From Phycicoccus avicenniae_A (GTDB taxonomy: Bacteria; Actinomycetota; Actinomycetes; Actinomycetales; Dermatophilaceae), in assembly GCF_050496545.1 (NCBI RefSeq), contig NZ_JBNVZV010000017.1, forward strand, positions 1 to 64,000: a stretch of DNA of 64,000 nt, written 5' to 3'. Every line of letters begins with the position of its first letter. Positions within the stretch are counted from its first letter, which is position 1. The translations under genes and the position numbers were made by a program. Under the pieces are notes generated by a model, which was not told the origin of the DNA, did no database searches, and saw only the letters and a list, made by a program, of their open reading frames with translations. Shown here in pieces: positions 41,544 to 49,820 of the stretch.

Positions 41544-42214
41544 CGTGGGCCCCCGTCGACCACGAAACGGACCACGACCCCGGGGCGCAGCAGGGCGGGT
41601 GGGTCGCGCCGGGAGTCCCACAGCACGAGGTCCGTGCTCCCGACGAGCCGCCACCCACCGGGGGAGGACCGCGGGTAGACGCCCGAGAACTCGCCGGCCA
41701 GCCCCACCGACCCGGTCGGCACCGAGGGGCGTGGGGCGGCGCGGCGCGGGACGGCCAGCCGCGGATCGCCGCCGACGAGGTAGGCGAACCCGGGGGCGAA
41801 GCCGCCGAACGCCACGCGCCACGGGGTGCCGGTGTGCGCGGCGACCACCTCGGAGGGGGACAGGCCGGTGAGCCTGGCCACGTCGTCCAGGTCGGGACCG
41901 TCGTAGCGGACCGGCACGACGACCTCCTCGGAGGCCGGCGTGGGTCCACCGCCGGGATGCAGGCCGCCCGCGAGCTCGCGGACCGCGCGCCCGAGGGTGT
42001 CTGTGTCGCCCGCGCGGCCGCCGTCGAGCGTCAGCAGGAGGGTGCGCGCCGCGGGGACGACGTCGAGCACCCGGCCCCACACATCCGCACCGGACCCGAC
42101 GAGCGGCCGGACCGCCGCGTCGAGCGCGAGGACGGCGTCGAGGTCGGCGAGCTCGACGAGCACCGCGTGCTCCCCCGCGGGGAGCACCCGTACCGGGGGT
42201 CCGCCGCCGCTCAC
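41540..42214 (-). CDS. pxpB: 5-oxoprolinase subunit B
   Basis: 224 residues, GTG start overlapping the pxpA stop by 4 bp. Allophanate-hydrolase subunit 1/KipI fold: VLPAGEHAVLVELADLD, VVPVRYDGPDLDDVARLTGL, VAFGGFAPGFAYLVGGDPRL, VPTGSVGLAGEFSGVYP and GGWRLVGST. It forms the heteromeric kinase-like part of 5-oxoprolinase with PxpC. Confidence 0.93.
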   Translation of the reverse strand: MSGGGPPVRVLPAGEHAVLVELADLDAVLALDAAVRPLVGSGADVWGRVLDVVPAARTLLLTLDGGRAGDTDTLGRAVRELAGGLHPGGGPTPASEEVVVPVRYDGPDLDDVARLTGLSPSEVVAAHTGTPWRVAFGGFAPGFAYLVGGDPRLAVPRRAAPRPSVPTGSVGLAGEFSGVYPRSSPGGWRLVGSTDLVLWDSRRDPPALLRPGVVVRFVVDGGPR

Positions 42215-42978
42215 GGGTCGGTGAACGCGCGCACGGTCACGCCGGCGGAGGCCAGGGCTGCCCGGACCGCCGTGGCGAGCGCGACGGCCCCCGGGGTGTC
42301 GCCGTGCACGCACACCGACCCGGGGTGCACGGCGACCTCGGTGCCGTCGACCGCCGTGAGGACGCCGTCGCGCACCATCCGGACGACGCGGGCGGCCACC
42401 TCGTCGGCCTCGACGAGCAGCGCGCCGGGCTCGGTCCGGGGCACGAGGTGCCCGGCCGCGTCGTAGCCACGGTCGGCGAAGGCCTCGGCCACGGTCGGCA
42501 GCCCCTCCGCGGCTGCGATCCGCAGCAGCGCCGACCCGGGGAGGCCGAGGACCGTCATCGAGGCGTCGTACGCGAGGACGGCCCCGACGACGGCCCGCGC
42601 CTGCCGCTCGTCGTCCACGACGGCGGTGTAGAGGGCCCCGTGCGGCTTGAGGTAGCGCACCCGGGTGCCGGCCGCGCGGCACATCGCCTCGAGGGCGCCG
42701 AGCTGGTAGAGGACGTCGGCGGCGAGGTCGTCGGGGGCGACGTCCATCCGGCGCCGCCCGAACCCGGCGAGGTCGCGGTAGCCGACCTGGGCCCCGACCG
42801 CGACCCCGGATGCCGACGCGCGCGCCACCGTGCGCCGCAGGGTCGTGGGGTCACCGGCGTGGAAGCCGCACGCGACGTTGGCGCTCGTGACGACCCCGAG
42901 CATCGCGTCGTCGTCCCCGAGCACCCAGGCACCGAAGGACTCGCCGAGGTCGGCGTTGAGGTCGACGGTCGCGCTCAC
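42211..42978 (-). CDS. pxpA: 5-oxoprolinase subunit A (LamB/YcsF family)
   Basis: 255 residues. LamB/YcsF signature: VDLNADLGESFGAW, SANVACGFHAGDP, VGAQVGYRDLAGFGRR, RYLKPHGALY, AEAFADRGYDAAGHLVPR and VCVHGDTPGAV. The GTG at 42978 gives the usual family length and places NADLGE at residues 8-13. TAGCGT lies seven bases upstream, consistent with a leaderless message. First gene of pxpABC, which recycles 5-oxoproline to glutamate. Confidence 0.94.
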   Translation of the reverse strand: MSATVDLNADLGESFGAWVLGDDDAMLGVVTSANVACGFHAGDPTTLRRTVARASASGVAVGAQVGYRDLAGFGRRRMDVAPDDLAADVLYQLGALEAMCRAAGTRVRYLKPHGALYTAVVDDERQARAVVGAVLAYDASMTVLGLPGSALLRIAAAEGLPTVAEAFADRGYDAAGHLVPRTEPGALLVEADEVAARVVRMVRDGVLTAVDGTEVAVHPGSVCVHGDTPGAVALATAVRAALASAGVTVRAFTDP

Positions 42979-42991
42979 CCGGACGACGCTA
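42976..42991 (-). promoter_or_regulatory. Leaderless-type promoter of pxpABC
   Basis: On the minus strand TAGCGT (42991-42986) is followed by seven bases and the pxpA GTG. There is no Shine-Dalgarno. Confidence 0.45.
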
Positions 42992-43101
42992 CCGGCGGAC
43001 CGGACCCGGGGGCCCCCGCCGCGACCCCAAGGGAACCCCAAGGACGGGACGGGAGCCTGCCCGGATCAGCGGTTTCGGATGTCTATTGGCAGGTGGACAC
43101 G

Positions 43102-46100
43102 ATGAGCGGACGGTTTGGCGTGCAGGCGCCGAGGACGACAGCAGGTCTGACGAACGGGCGGGGTCGTGCGCGACGCCGGCTGCGGGGGCTGGTGGTGGCC
43201 GTGGTCACGGCCACGGTGGCAGGCGGTGCCGTCCCGGCGCTCGTGACCCCCGCCGCCGCCGCGACCGTGGGCGCAGGGTTCACCGTGACCACCGGTGACC
43301 TGGCCTACATCCTCAAGCAGATCAAGATCGCCGAACGGCACAGCACGACCTTCACCGCCGCCGACCCGTGCGGCACGCTCGTCAACAAGGCCGGGGACGG
43401 CATCCCCGACGCCGAGCAGGTGCCCGACATCCTCACCGCGTACGGCCTGCGGACCGTCGACGGCTCGTGCAACAACCTCAAGAGCCCGGGGACCTTCCGC
43501 GTCGCCGCGGCCGACCAGCTCTTCCCGCGCCTCACGACCCCCGTGTTCCGTGACGCCGACCCGATCACCCCGAGCCTGCCCGTCGGCGCCCCCGGCCCGA
43601 CGAGCTACACGCAGAAGACCGGCAACGTCGTCGACGCCCAGCCGCGCGTCATCAGCAACCTCATCGCCGACCAGACCTTCACCAACCCCGCCGCGGTCGC
43701 CGCCGCCGGCCACCCGGTGCGCTCGCAGAGCTCGTCCGCGACGGCCGTCCCCTGCACCACCGACCCCGACCCCTCGACGGACCCGCCGATCGTCGCGGAC
43801 CCGCCCGGCTGCACGCCGAGCCACCAGACGCTCTTCATCCCCAACATCACCACCGACGTCGGCCTCTCGCCGCCGTACAACAGCCTCTTCACCTTCTTCG
43901 GGCAGTTCTTCGACCACGGCATCGACCAGACCGTCAAGGGCGGCGCGAGCGTGTTCGTCCCCCTCAAGGCCGACGACCCGCTCGTGACCCTCGGCCCGGA
44001 CGGCCGTGCCGGCACCGGTGACGAGGTCCCCGCCTCGCAGCGCTTCATGGTGCTGACCCGCGCGCGCAACCAGGCGGGCGACGACGGGGTGCTCGGCACC
44101 TCCGACGACGTCCAGGAGGCCGCGAACACCGACACCCCGTGGATCGACCAGAGCCAGACCTACACCTCGCACGCCTCGCACCAGGTCTTCCTGCGCGAGT
44201 ACCGCGCGGCCACCGGCGCGGTCGGTTCCACCAGCCCCGCCGCCGTCGCCACCGGCAGGCTCCTCGACGGCCTCACCGCCGGCCTGACCTACGACGGCTC
44301 CCCGGACATGACCGGCGGCGAGTCGACCTGGGCCGCGGTCAAGCGCCAGGCCCACGACCTGCTCGGCCTCGAGCTGGCCGACCGCGACGCGCTCGACATC
44401 CCGATGCTCGCCACCGACCCCTACGGCAACTTCCTCCCGGGCCCGGCCCGCGGCCTGCCGCAGTACGTGACGGCGAGCGGCCTCGTCGAGGGCGACACCG
44501 CGAACCCGGTGCCGGTCCCCGCGGACGCCGCGCACTTCGACACCCCGTTCCTCACGGACATCGCGCACAACGCCGACCCCTCCCAGATCGACACCGACCA
44601 CAACGGCTCCCCCGACACCTGGCCGACGCCCGACGCGGACAACATCGTGACCCCCGGCCCCAAGGCCGCGGGCACCTACGACGACGAGCTGCTCGCCTCG
44701 CACGCCGCGTGCGGTGACGGCCGGTGCAACGAGAACATCGCTCTCACCGCCGTGCACCAGGTCTTCCACTCCGAGCACAACCGGCTCGCCGACTCCATCC
44801 GCGCCACCCTCGAGGCCGACACCAGCACCACCGGCCGCGCGGCCCTCGCGCAGTGGCAGGCCACCGGCGTCGCCGGCGCCGGCGGCACCGGCTCGTGGAG
44901 CTACGGCCAGCGGCTCTTCCAGGCCGCCCGGTTCGTCACCGAGATGGAGTACCAGCACCTCGTCTTCGAGGAGTTCGGCCGCAAGGTGCAGCCGGCCATC
45001 CGGCCGTTCCGTGTGTACTCGCCGGACGTGAACCCGGCCATCAGCGCCGAGTTCGCCCACGCCGTGTACCGCTTCGGCCACTCGATGCTCGACGAGACCG
45101 TCTCCCGCCACGTCGTGGCCACCGACGGCTCCACGACCGACACCTCGCTGCCGCTGCTCGACGCCTTCCTCTCCCCGCCCTCGCTCTACGACGGCGGCCC
45201 GGTCGGGACGATGAGCGCCAAGGCGGGCGCCGGGGCCATCTTCATGGGCTCCTCGGACCAGACCGGCAACGAGATCGACGAGTTCGTCACCGAGACGCTG
45301 CGCAACAACCTGCTCGGCCTCCCGCTCGACCTCGCGACGCTCAACCTCACCCGGGCGCGGGAGGCCGGTGTGCCCCCGCTCAACGACGTGCGGCGGCAGA
45401 TCTTCAACCGGACGCACGACGCCGCGCTGACGCCCTACGAGAGCTGGAGCGACTTCGGCCAGCACCTCAAGCACCCCGAGTCGCTGGTCAACTTCGTGGC
45501 GGCGTACGGGCGGCACCCGAGCATCACCTCCGCGACGACGGCCGCCGCCCGGCGTGACGCCGCCCGCGCGATCGTCGACCCGACGCCGACCGACGTGGCC
45601 CCGGCGGACGCCGCGGACTTCATGTTCGGCACCGGTGACTGGGCCAACACGGCCGCGGGTGTCACGACCACCGGCCTCGACGACGTCGACCTGTGGATCG
45701 GTGGCCTCGCCGAGCTGACCAACCTCAACGGCGGCATGCTCGGGAGCACGTTCAACTACGTCTTCCAGAACCAGATGGAGGACCTGCAGGACCACGACCG
45801 GCTCTACTACCTGCTCCGCACCCCGGGCATGAACCTGCGCACGCAGCTCGAGGGGAACTCGTTCTCCGAGATCATCATGCGCAACACCACCGGCACCCGG
45901 ACGCTCAAGGCCGACGCCTTCGCCCGCGCCGACTGCAAGTTCGAGCTCGCCAACCTCGCGGGCACTCCCGCCGGCTACGCGGCCAACGGGTCCACGGTGG
46001 CCGACGACCCGGCGTCCGAGTGCAACGAGAACAAGCTGCTCCTGCGTCGCCCCGACGGCACCATCCAGTACCGCTCGGTGAACACCGTCGACCCGCCCGG

Positions 46101-48420
46101 CATCAACGGCCAGGCCGTGTACGACGGCACGGACGGTGTGGACCGGATCGCCGGTGGCGTGGACAACGACACCTTCTGGGGTGGCGACGGCGCCGACGTG
46201 ATCGAGGGCGCCGGCGGTGACGACATCGCCCTCGGCGGTGACGGCAACGACATCATCACCGACACCGACGGTGCGGACGTGCCCAAGGGCGGTCCGGGCA
46301 ACGACGCCATCGACGCCGGTCCCGGTGACGACATCGTCCACGGCAACGACGGCAACGACCTGCTCAACGGTGGCGCCAACGACAACGAGGAGTTCGCCGG
46401 TCCCGGCAACGACCTTGTGATCGCGGGCCAGGGTGCCGACGCCGTCTTCGGCGGTGGCGGCGACGACTGGATCCAGGGCGGCACCGGCCAGGACCTGCTC
46501 CAGGGCGACCACGGCGCACCGTTCTTCGACGACCCGGCCGAGACGGCCCCCGGCAACGACGTCTTCGTCGGCCAGGTCGGTGAGAACGACTACGACGCCG
46601 AGGGCGGCGACGACATCATGGCGCAGAACGCGGCGGTCGACCGCAATGCCGGCTCGGGCGGCTTCGACTGGGCCATCCACCAGTACGACACCGTCGCCGC
46701 CGACGACGACCTGATGATCAACAACAACCTCGGTGGGCTGCCCATCCAGGTGATCGTCAACCGCGACCGGTGGGCCGAGACCGAGGCCGTCTCCGGCGGC
46801 CCGCTCAACGACCGCATCAAGGGCACGACGAACGCCGTGGCCTTCCCCCGCCTCGTCGGCGGTGGCGGCTTCATCGGCTGCAACGCCATCGACCAGGACG
46901 GCCTGGCCCGCATCGACGGCCTCGCCGGGGTCCTCCCGCCGGTGGCCACCTGGCCGGGGACGGCGGCCGAGACCGCCTCGCTCTCGGCGAGCGGCACCTG
47001 CCCCCTGACCGGCCCGGTCTGGGGCGAGGGTGACATCCTCCTCGGCGGCGGTGGCAGCGACACGTTCACCGGCCGCGCCGGCGACGACGTCATCGACGGC
47101 GACAAGGAGCTGCGGGTCGCGCTGAGCGTCCGCACCAACCCGGCCGACCCGGCCACCGAGCTCGGCTCGACCGACCTCATCGAGAACACCGCGCGCACCG
47201 GCACCTTCGGGCCCGGCACCGCGGGGATGACGCTCCAGACCGCGATCTTCAAGGGTCTGGTCGACCCCGGCAACGTGGTCGCGGTCCGCCGGATCACGAC
47301 CCCGACGACGCCGGCCGCCGACTGCGGCACCGCCGCACCGGTCAACTGCGACGTCGCGACGTTCCTCGGCACCCGGGGCACGTACGTCATCACCTCGAAC
47401 GCGGACGGCACGCTGAGCGTGAGCGACACGACGAGCACGCCCCCCGCCGTGGGTGGCGCGACCCGTGGTGACGGCACCGACCGGCTGCGGAACATCGAGG
47501 CGCTGCAGTTCAGCGACCAGCGGGTCGTCGTCCGCACGCCGGCCGCGCCGGCCACCGTCACCGCCACGGCGGGGACCAACCGCAACGCGACCGTCACCTG
47601 GTCGGCCCCGCCGGCCAACGGCTCCCCGGCGATCACCAGCTACACGTTCGTCGTGAAGTCCGGTGGCGTCGAGGTCAGCCGGACCACCGGTCTCGGCACG
47701 GGCATCCGGGCGCGGACCGTCACCGGCCTCACCGCGGGCCAGTCGTACACCTTCGTCGTCAACGCCGTGAACCTCTTCGGCGCCGGTGCGGCGACGGAGT
47801 CGAACGCGGTGACGGCCGTCGGGCCGCCGCTGCCGCCCACCGCCCTCGTGGCGGCCCGGGCCAACGCGTCGGCACTGCTCAGCTGGACCCCGCCGAGTGA
47901 CACCGGCGGCCAGCCGATCACCGGCTACCAGCTGCAGATCCGCACCGGCGCCACGGTGGTAGAGACGCGGCCGATCACGGGCGCGGTGTCCAGCACCACG
48001 GTCACCGGCCTGACCAACGGCACCGCGTACAACTTCCGTCTCCAGGCGGTCAACGCAGGGGGCACGAGCGCCCTGTCCACGGCCTCCAACACCGTCACCC
48101 CCGCCGGGGTGCCGGGGAAGGCGGGCATCCTCGCCCCGGCCCAGGGACCGGCCGGCGGTGGCCTCACCGCGGTCGCCAACTGGGATGCCCCCGCCACCAC
48201 CGGAGGGTCGGCCATCACGGGTTACCGCGTGACCGCCCTGCGGATGGACACCGACGGTGTCACCCCGGTCGGTGCGCCCACCACCGCCGTCGTCGGGGCC
48301 GCGGCCCGGACCCGGTCGTTCACCCTCCCCGCGGGGAACTACCGGTTCGAGGTGGTCGCGTTCAACTCGGTCGGCGACGGACCGGCCTCGGACCGCTCGG
48401 CACTGGTGTCGCCGCGGTGA
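43102..48420 (+). CDS. Secreted animal-type heme peroxidase with RTX and fibronectin III repeats
   Basis: 1,772 residues. A twin-basic Sec signal (GRARRRLRGLVVAVVTA) ends near AAAA, residue 54. The heme peroxidase domain spans about residues 230-960: distal His272 in FTFFGQFFDHGID, proximal His660 in VYRFGHSMLDE, plus ALTAVHQVFHSEHNRLAD and FNYVFQNQMEDLQDHDRLYY. Calcium-binding RTX nonapeptides (GGDGADVIE, GGDGNDIIT, GGTGQDLLQ) fill residues about 1009-1138, with a second short set near 1310. Three fibronectin III domains follow (about 1483-1770). It should oxidise substrates outside the cell. RTX repeats in a Sec-exported monoderm protein imply Ca2+-driven folding after export rather than type I secretion. 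There is no LPXTG anchor. Confidence 0.92.
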   Translation: MSGRFGVQAPRTTAGLTNGRGRARRRLRGLVVAVVTATVAGGAVPALVTPAAAATVGAGFTVTTGDLAYILKQIKIAERHSTTFTAADPCGTLVNKAGDGIPDAEQVPDILTAYGLRTVDGSCNNLKSPGTFRVAAADQLFPRLTTPVFRDADPITPSLPVGAPGPTSYTQKTGNVVDAQPRVISNLIADQTFTNPAAVAAAGHPVRSQSSSATAVPCTTDPDPSTDPPIVADPPGCTPSHQTLFIPNITTDVGLSPPYNSLFTFFGQFFDHGIDQTVKGGASVFVPLKADDPLVTLGPDGRAGTGDEVPASQRFMVLTRARNQAGDDGVLGTSDDVQEAANTDTPWIDQSQTYTSHASHQVFLREYRAATGAVGSTSPAAVATGRLLDGLTAGLTYDGSPDMTGGESTWAAVKRQAHDLLGLELADRDALDIPMLATDPYGNFLPGPARGLPQYVTASGLVEGDTANPVPVPADAAHFDTPFLTDIAHNADPSQIDTDHNGSPDTWPTPDADNIVTPGPKAAGTYDDELLASHAACGDGRCNENIALTAVHQVFHSEHNRLADSIRATLEADTSTTGRAALAQWQATGVAGAGGTGSWSYGQRLFQAARFVTEMEYQHLVFEEFGRKVQPAIRPFRVYSPDVNPAISAEFAHAVYRFGHSMLDETVSRHVVATDGSTTDTSLPLLDAFLSPPSLYDGGPVGTMSAKAGAGAIFMGSSDQTGNEIDEFVTETLRNNLLGLPLDLATLNLTRAREAGVPPLNDVRRQIFNRTHDAALTPYESWSDFGQHLKHPESLVNFVAAYGRHPSITSATTAAARRDAARAIVDPTPTDVAPADAADFMFGTGDWANTAAGVTTTGLDDVDLWIGGLAELTNLNGGMLGSTFNYVFQNQMEDLQDHDRLYYLLRTPGMNLRTQLEGNSFSEIIMRNTTGTRTLKADAFARADCKFELANLAGTPAGYAANGSTVADDPASECNENKLLLRRPDGTIQYRSVNTVDPPGINGQAVYDGTDGVDRIAGGVDNDTFWGGDGADVIEGAGGDDIALGGDGNDIITDTDGADVPKGGPGNDAIDAGPGDDIVHGNDGNDLLNGGANDNEEFAGPGNDLVIAGQGADAVFGGGGDDWIQGGTGQDLLQGDHGAPFFDDPAETAPGNDVFVGQVGENDYDAEGGDDIMAQNAAVDRNAGSGGFDWAIHQYDTVAADDDLMINNNLGGLPIQVIVNRDRWAETEAVSGGPLNDRIKGTTNAVAFPRLVGGGGFIGCNAIDQDGLARIDGLAGVLPPVATWPGTAAETASLSASGTCPLTGPVWGEGDILLGGGGSDTFTGRAGDDVIDGDKELRVALSVRTNPADPATELGSTDLIENTARTGTFGPGTAGMTLQTAIFKGLVDPGNVVAVRRITTPTTPAADCGTAAPVNCDVATFLGTRGTYVITSNADGTLSVSDTTSTPPAVGGATRGDGTDRLRNIEALQFSDQRVVVRTPAAPATVTATAGTNRNATVTWSAPPANGSPAITSYTFVVKSGGVEVSRTTGLGTGIRARTVTGLTAGQSYTFVVNAVNLFGAGAATESNAVTAVGPPLPPTALVAARANASALLSWTPPSDTGGQPITGYQLQIRTGATVVETRPITGAVSSTTVTGLTNGTAYNFRLQAVNAGGTSALSTASNTVTPAGVPGKAGILAPAQGPAGGGLTAVANWDAPATTGGSAITGYRVTALRMDTDGVTPVGAPTTAVVGAAARTRSFTLPAGNYRFEVVAFNSVGDGPASDRSALVSPR

Positions 48421-48433
48421 GGCCACCCGCCGG

Positions 48434-48470
48434 CGCCCCGGGACCCCGAGGGGTCATCCCGCCCGGGGCG
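48434..48470 (+). terminator. Terminator after the peroxidase gene
   Basis: CGCCCCGGG (48434-48442) pairs with CCCGGGGCG (48462-48470), with an inner ACCCC/GGGGT stem (48443-48447 and 48450-48454) and a small bulge. It begins 14 bp after the stop codon. Confidence 0.65.
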
Positions 48471-48480
48471 TCGGCGGACC

Positions 48481-48495
48481 TACGCTGAGGGGATG
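48481..48495 (+). promoter_or_regulatory. Leaderless-type promoter of the PPOX gene
   Basis: TACGCT (48481-48486), six bases, then ATG at 48493. GAGGGG lies directly against the start, too close to act as a normal Shine-Dalgarno. Confidence 0.5.
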
Positions 48496-48915
48496 AGCAC
48501 CGCCCATCCCCTGGCCACCGCGAAGTACGCCTCGCTGACGACCTTCCGTCGCAACGGCACCGCCGTCGCCACCCCCGTGTGGGTGGCGGCGGCGGTCGAC
48601 GGTTCGGACCACCTCGTCGTCATCACCGTCGATGAGACCGGCAAGACCAAGCGCCTCGGCCACACCCGCCGGGTCGAGCTGCGGCCGTGCGACATGCGCG
48701 GCCGGGTGGCCGACGACGCACCCACCTACCGGGGGGAGGGCGTCGTCGTCCGGGCCCCGGAGGAGGTGGCGGCGGTCCGGGCCGCGGTCGTCGCGAAGTA
48801 CGGCCTGCCGGCGCGCTTCTCCGACCTCGTCGACGCCGTGACGTCGCGGGTCGGCATCCGGCGCAACGCCCGCGCCGGAATCGTCCTCACGGTCGAGCCC
48901 GAGCCGGTGGCCTGA
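48493..48915 (+). CDS. PPOX-class F420-dependent oxidoreductase-like protein
   Basis: 140 residues. Split-barrel flavin/F420 family: HPLATAKYASLTTFRRNGTA, VATPVWVAAAVDG, TVDETGKTKRLGHTRRVEL and VRAAVVAKYGLPARFSDLV. It resembles the TIGR03666 group of F420-binding PPOX-type enzymes. The substrate is unknown. It is monocistronic, ending at a strong hairpin shared with the convergent cold-shock gene. Confidence 0.85.
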   Translation: MSTAHPLATAKYASLTTFRRNGTAVATPVWVAAAVDGSDHLVVITVDETGKTKRLGHTRRVELRPCDMRGRVADDAPTYRGEGVVVRAPEEVAAVRAAVVAKYGLPARFSDLVDAVTSRVGIRRNARAGIVLTVEPEPVA

Positions 48916-48925
48916 GGCCGGACGC

Positions 48926-48960
48926 ACGAACGCCGCCCGGCGCTGCCGGACGGCGTTCGT
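48926..48960. terminator. Bidirectional terminator between PPOX and cold-shock genes
   Basis: Arms of 16 bases (48926-48941, ACGAACGCCGCCCGGC; 48945-48960) pair with one mismatch around a 3-base loop. Confidence 0.8.
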
Positions 48961-48990
48961 GGTGCGCCTCGCGGCGCGGGGTACGGCTGG

Positions 48991-49197
48991 TCAGCCGATG
49001 ACGGTGATGTTCGCCGCCTGCGGGCCCTTCTGGCCCTGCGTGGTCTCGTACTCGACCTTGGCGTTCTCGTCGAGCGAGCGGTAGCCGCTGGAGTTGATCG
49101 CCGAGTAGTGGGCGAAGACGTCGGCGGAGCCGTCGTCGGGGGCGATGAAGCCGAAGCCCTTCTCGGCGTTGAACCACTTCACGGTGCCAGTAGCCAT
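48991..49197 (-). CDS. cspA: Cold-shock domain protein
   Basis: 68 residues, a single OB-fold. RNP1 (KGFGFIAP) and RNP2 (DVFAHYSAI) are intact, with GTVKWFNAEKG at the start and GPQAANITVIG at the end. It binds single-stranded RNA or DNA as a chaperone. The ATG at 49197 is fixed by the family N-terminus MATGTVKWF and an AAAGG ribosome binding site. The long upstream leader with a hairpin is in keeping with post-transcriptional control of csp genes. Confidence 0.96.
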   Translation of the reverse strand: MATGTVKWFNAEKGFGFIAPDDGSADVFAHYSAINSSGYRSLDENAKVEYETTQGQKGPQAANITVIG

Positions 49198-49340
49198 GGG
49201 ATGGCCTTTCTCTCTGAGCGAGGACCCCACGACTGCCGTGGGGCCCGGCGTTGGTGATGCCTGGTGCGTACCTCTGCTCAGAAAGTGCTGGGACCCGGTG
49301 GGCCCGTGGTGCAACTACTTCACAACGGAAAGCTCAACAA
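49198..49340 (-). promoter_or_regulatory. Cold-shock gene promoter and structured 5' leader
   Basis: On the minus strand TTGTTG (49340-49335) and TAGTTG (49317-49312) are 17 bp apart, a plausible promoter. That gives a leader of roughly 105 bases. In it CCCCACG and CGTGGGG (49225-49231 and 49237-49243) form a perfect 7-bp hairpin with a 5-base loop, about 28 bases before the start codon. The rest of the 190-bp gap up to the SRPBCC gene shows nothing else. Confidence 0.5.
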
Positions 49341-49387
49341 CAGGTCCGAGCCTAGCGGGTGGAGGGCCCGGTGCGCGCATCGAGCCC

Positions 49388-49786
49388 TCAGGCGCGGACG
49401 AGCCGGCCGAGGGCCAGCCGGGCGAGCGGGGCGTAGCCGAGCGCCACCGGCCACAGCGCGCGGACGACGACCCAGGCGCGGCTGCCGCCGGCGACCGCGT
49501 CGACGCCGTGGTCGAGGGCGAGGCGCACGGGCCCGGACCGCACGCTCCAGGACCAGGTGCGCGTGTCGTGGTCGACGGCGTCGACGCGGAAGAGGACGAC
49601 GAGGCCGCCGACGCCGGTGACGCGCCCCGAGGTGCCCGGCCGCACGACGTCGTGAGGGTAGTCGACGTCGCGGATCTGCGGGGACCACCCGGGCCAGTGA
49701 CGCGGTTCGGTGAACCGGGCCCAGGCCTCGTCGGGCGGCAGCGGGCCGTCGGCCGAGAGGCGCAGGGCGCCGTCGAAGGTTGGCAC
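49388..49786 (-). CDS. SRPBCC-family protein
   Basis: 132 residues, GTG start. Helix-grip pattern: FDGALRLSADGPLPPDEAW, WPGWSPQIRDVDYP, VRPGTSGRVTGVGGL, FRVDAVDHDTRTWSWSV and a C-terminal helix. It probably binds a hydrophobic ligand. The start is only 31 bp from the divergent FAD oxidoreductase gene, so the two share a compact promoter region and may be co-regulated. Confidence 0.78.
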   Translation of the reverse strand: MPTFDGALRLSADGPLPPDEAWARFTEPRHWPGWSPQIRDVDYPHDVVRPGTSGRVTGVGGLVVLFRVDAVDHDTRTWSWSVRSGPVRLALDHGVDAVAGGSRAWVVVRALWPVALGYAPLARLALGRLVRA

Positions 49787-49805
49787 GAGACCCAGTGTCG
49801 CGCAC

Positions 49806-49820
49806 TAGGGTCGAGAGGTG
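49806..49820 (+). promoter_or_regulatory. Leaderless-type promoter of the FAD oxidoreductase-photolyase operon
   Basis: TAGGGT (49806-49811), six bases, then the GTG at 49818. No Shine-Dalgarno is present in the 31-bp divergent gap. Confidence 0.55.

Noticed and set aside
43066..48426. A 1,786-codon open frame on the strand opposite the peroxidase gene
   Set aside because: In very GC-rich genes the antisense frame aligned with the GC-rich third position lacks stops. Its translation is Gly/Arg/Val-rich with no domain motifs, whereas the sense protein has clear signal, peroxidase, RTX and FN3 features.
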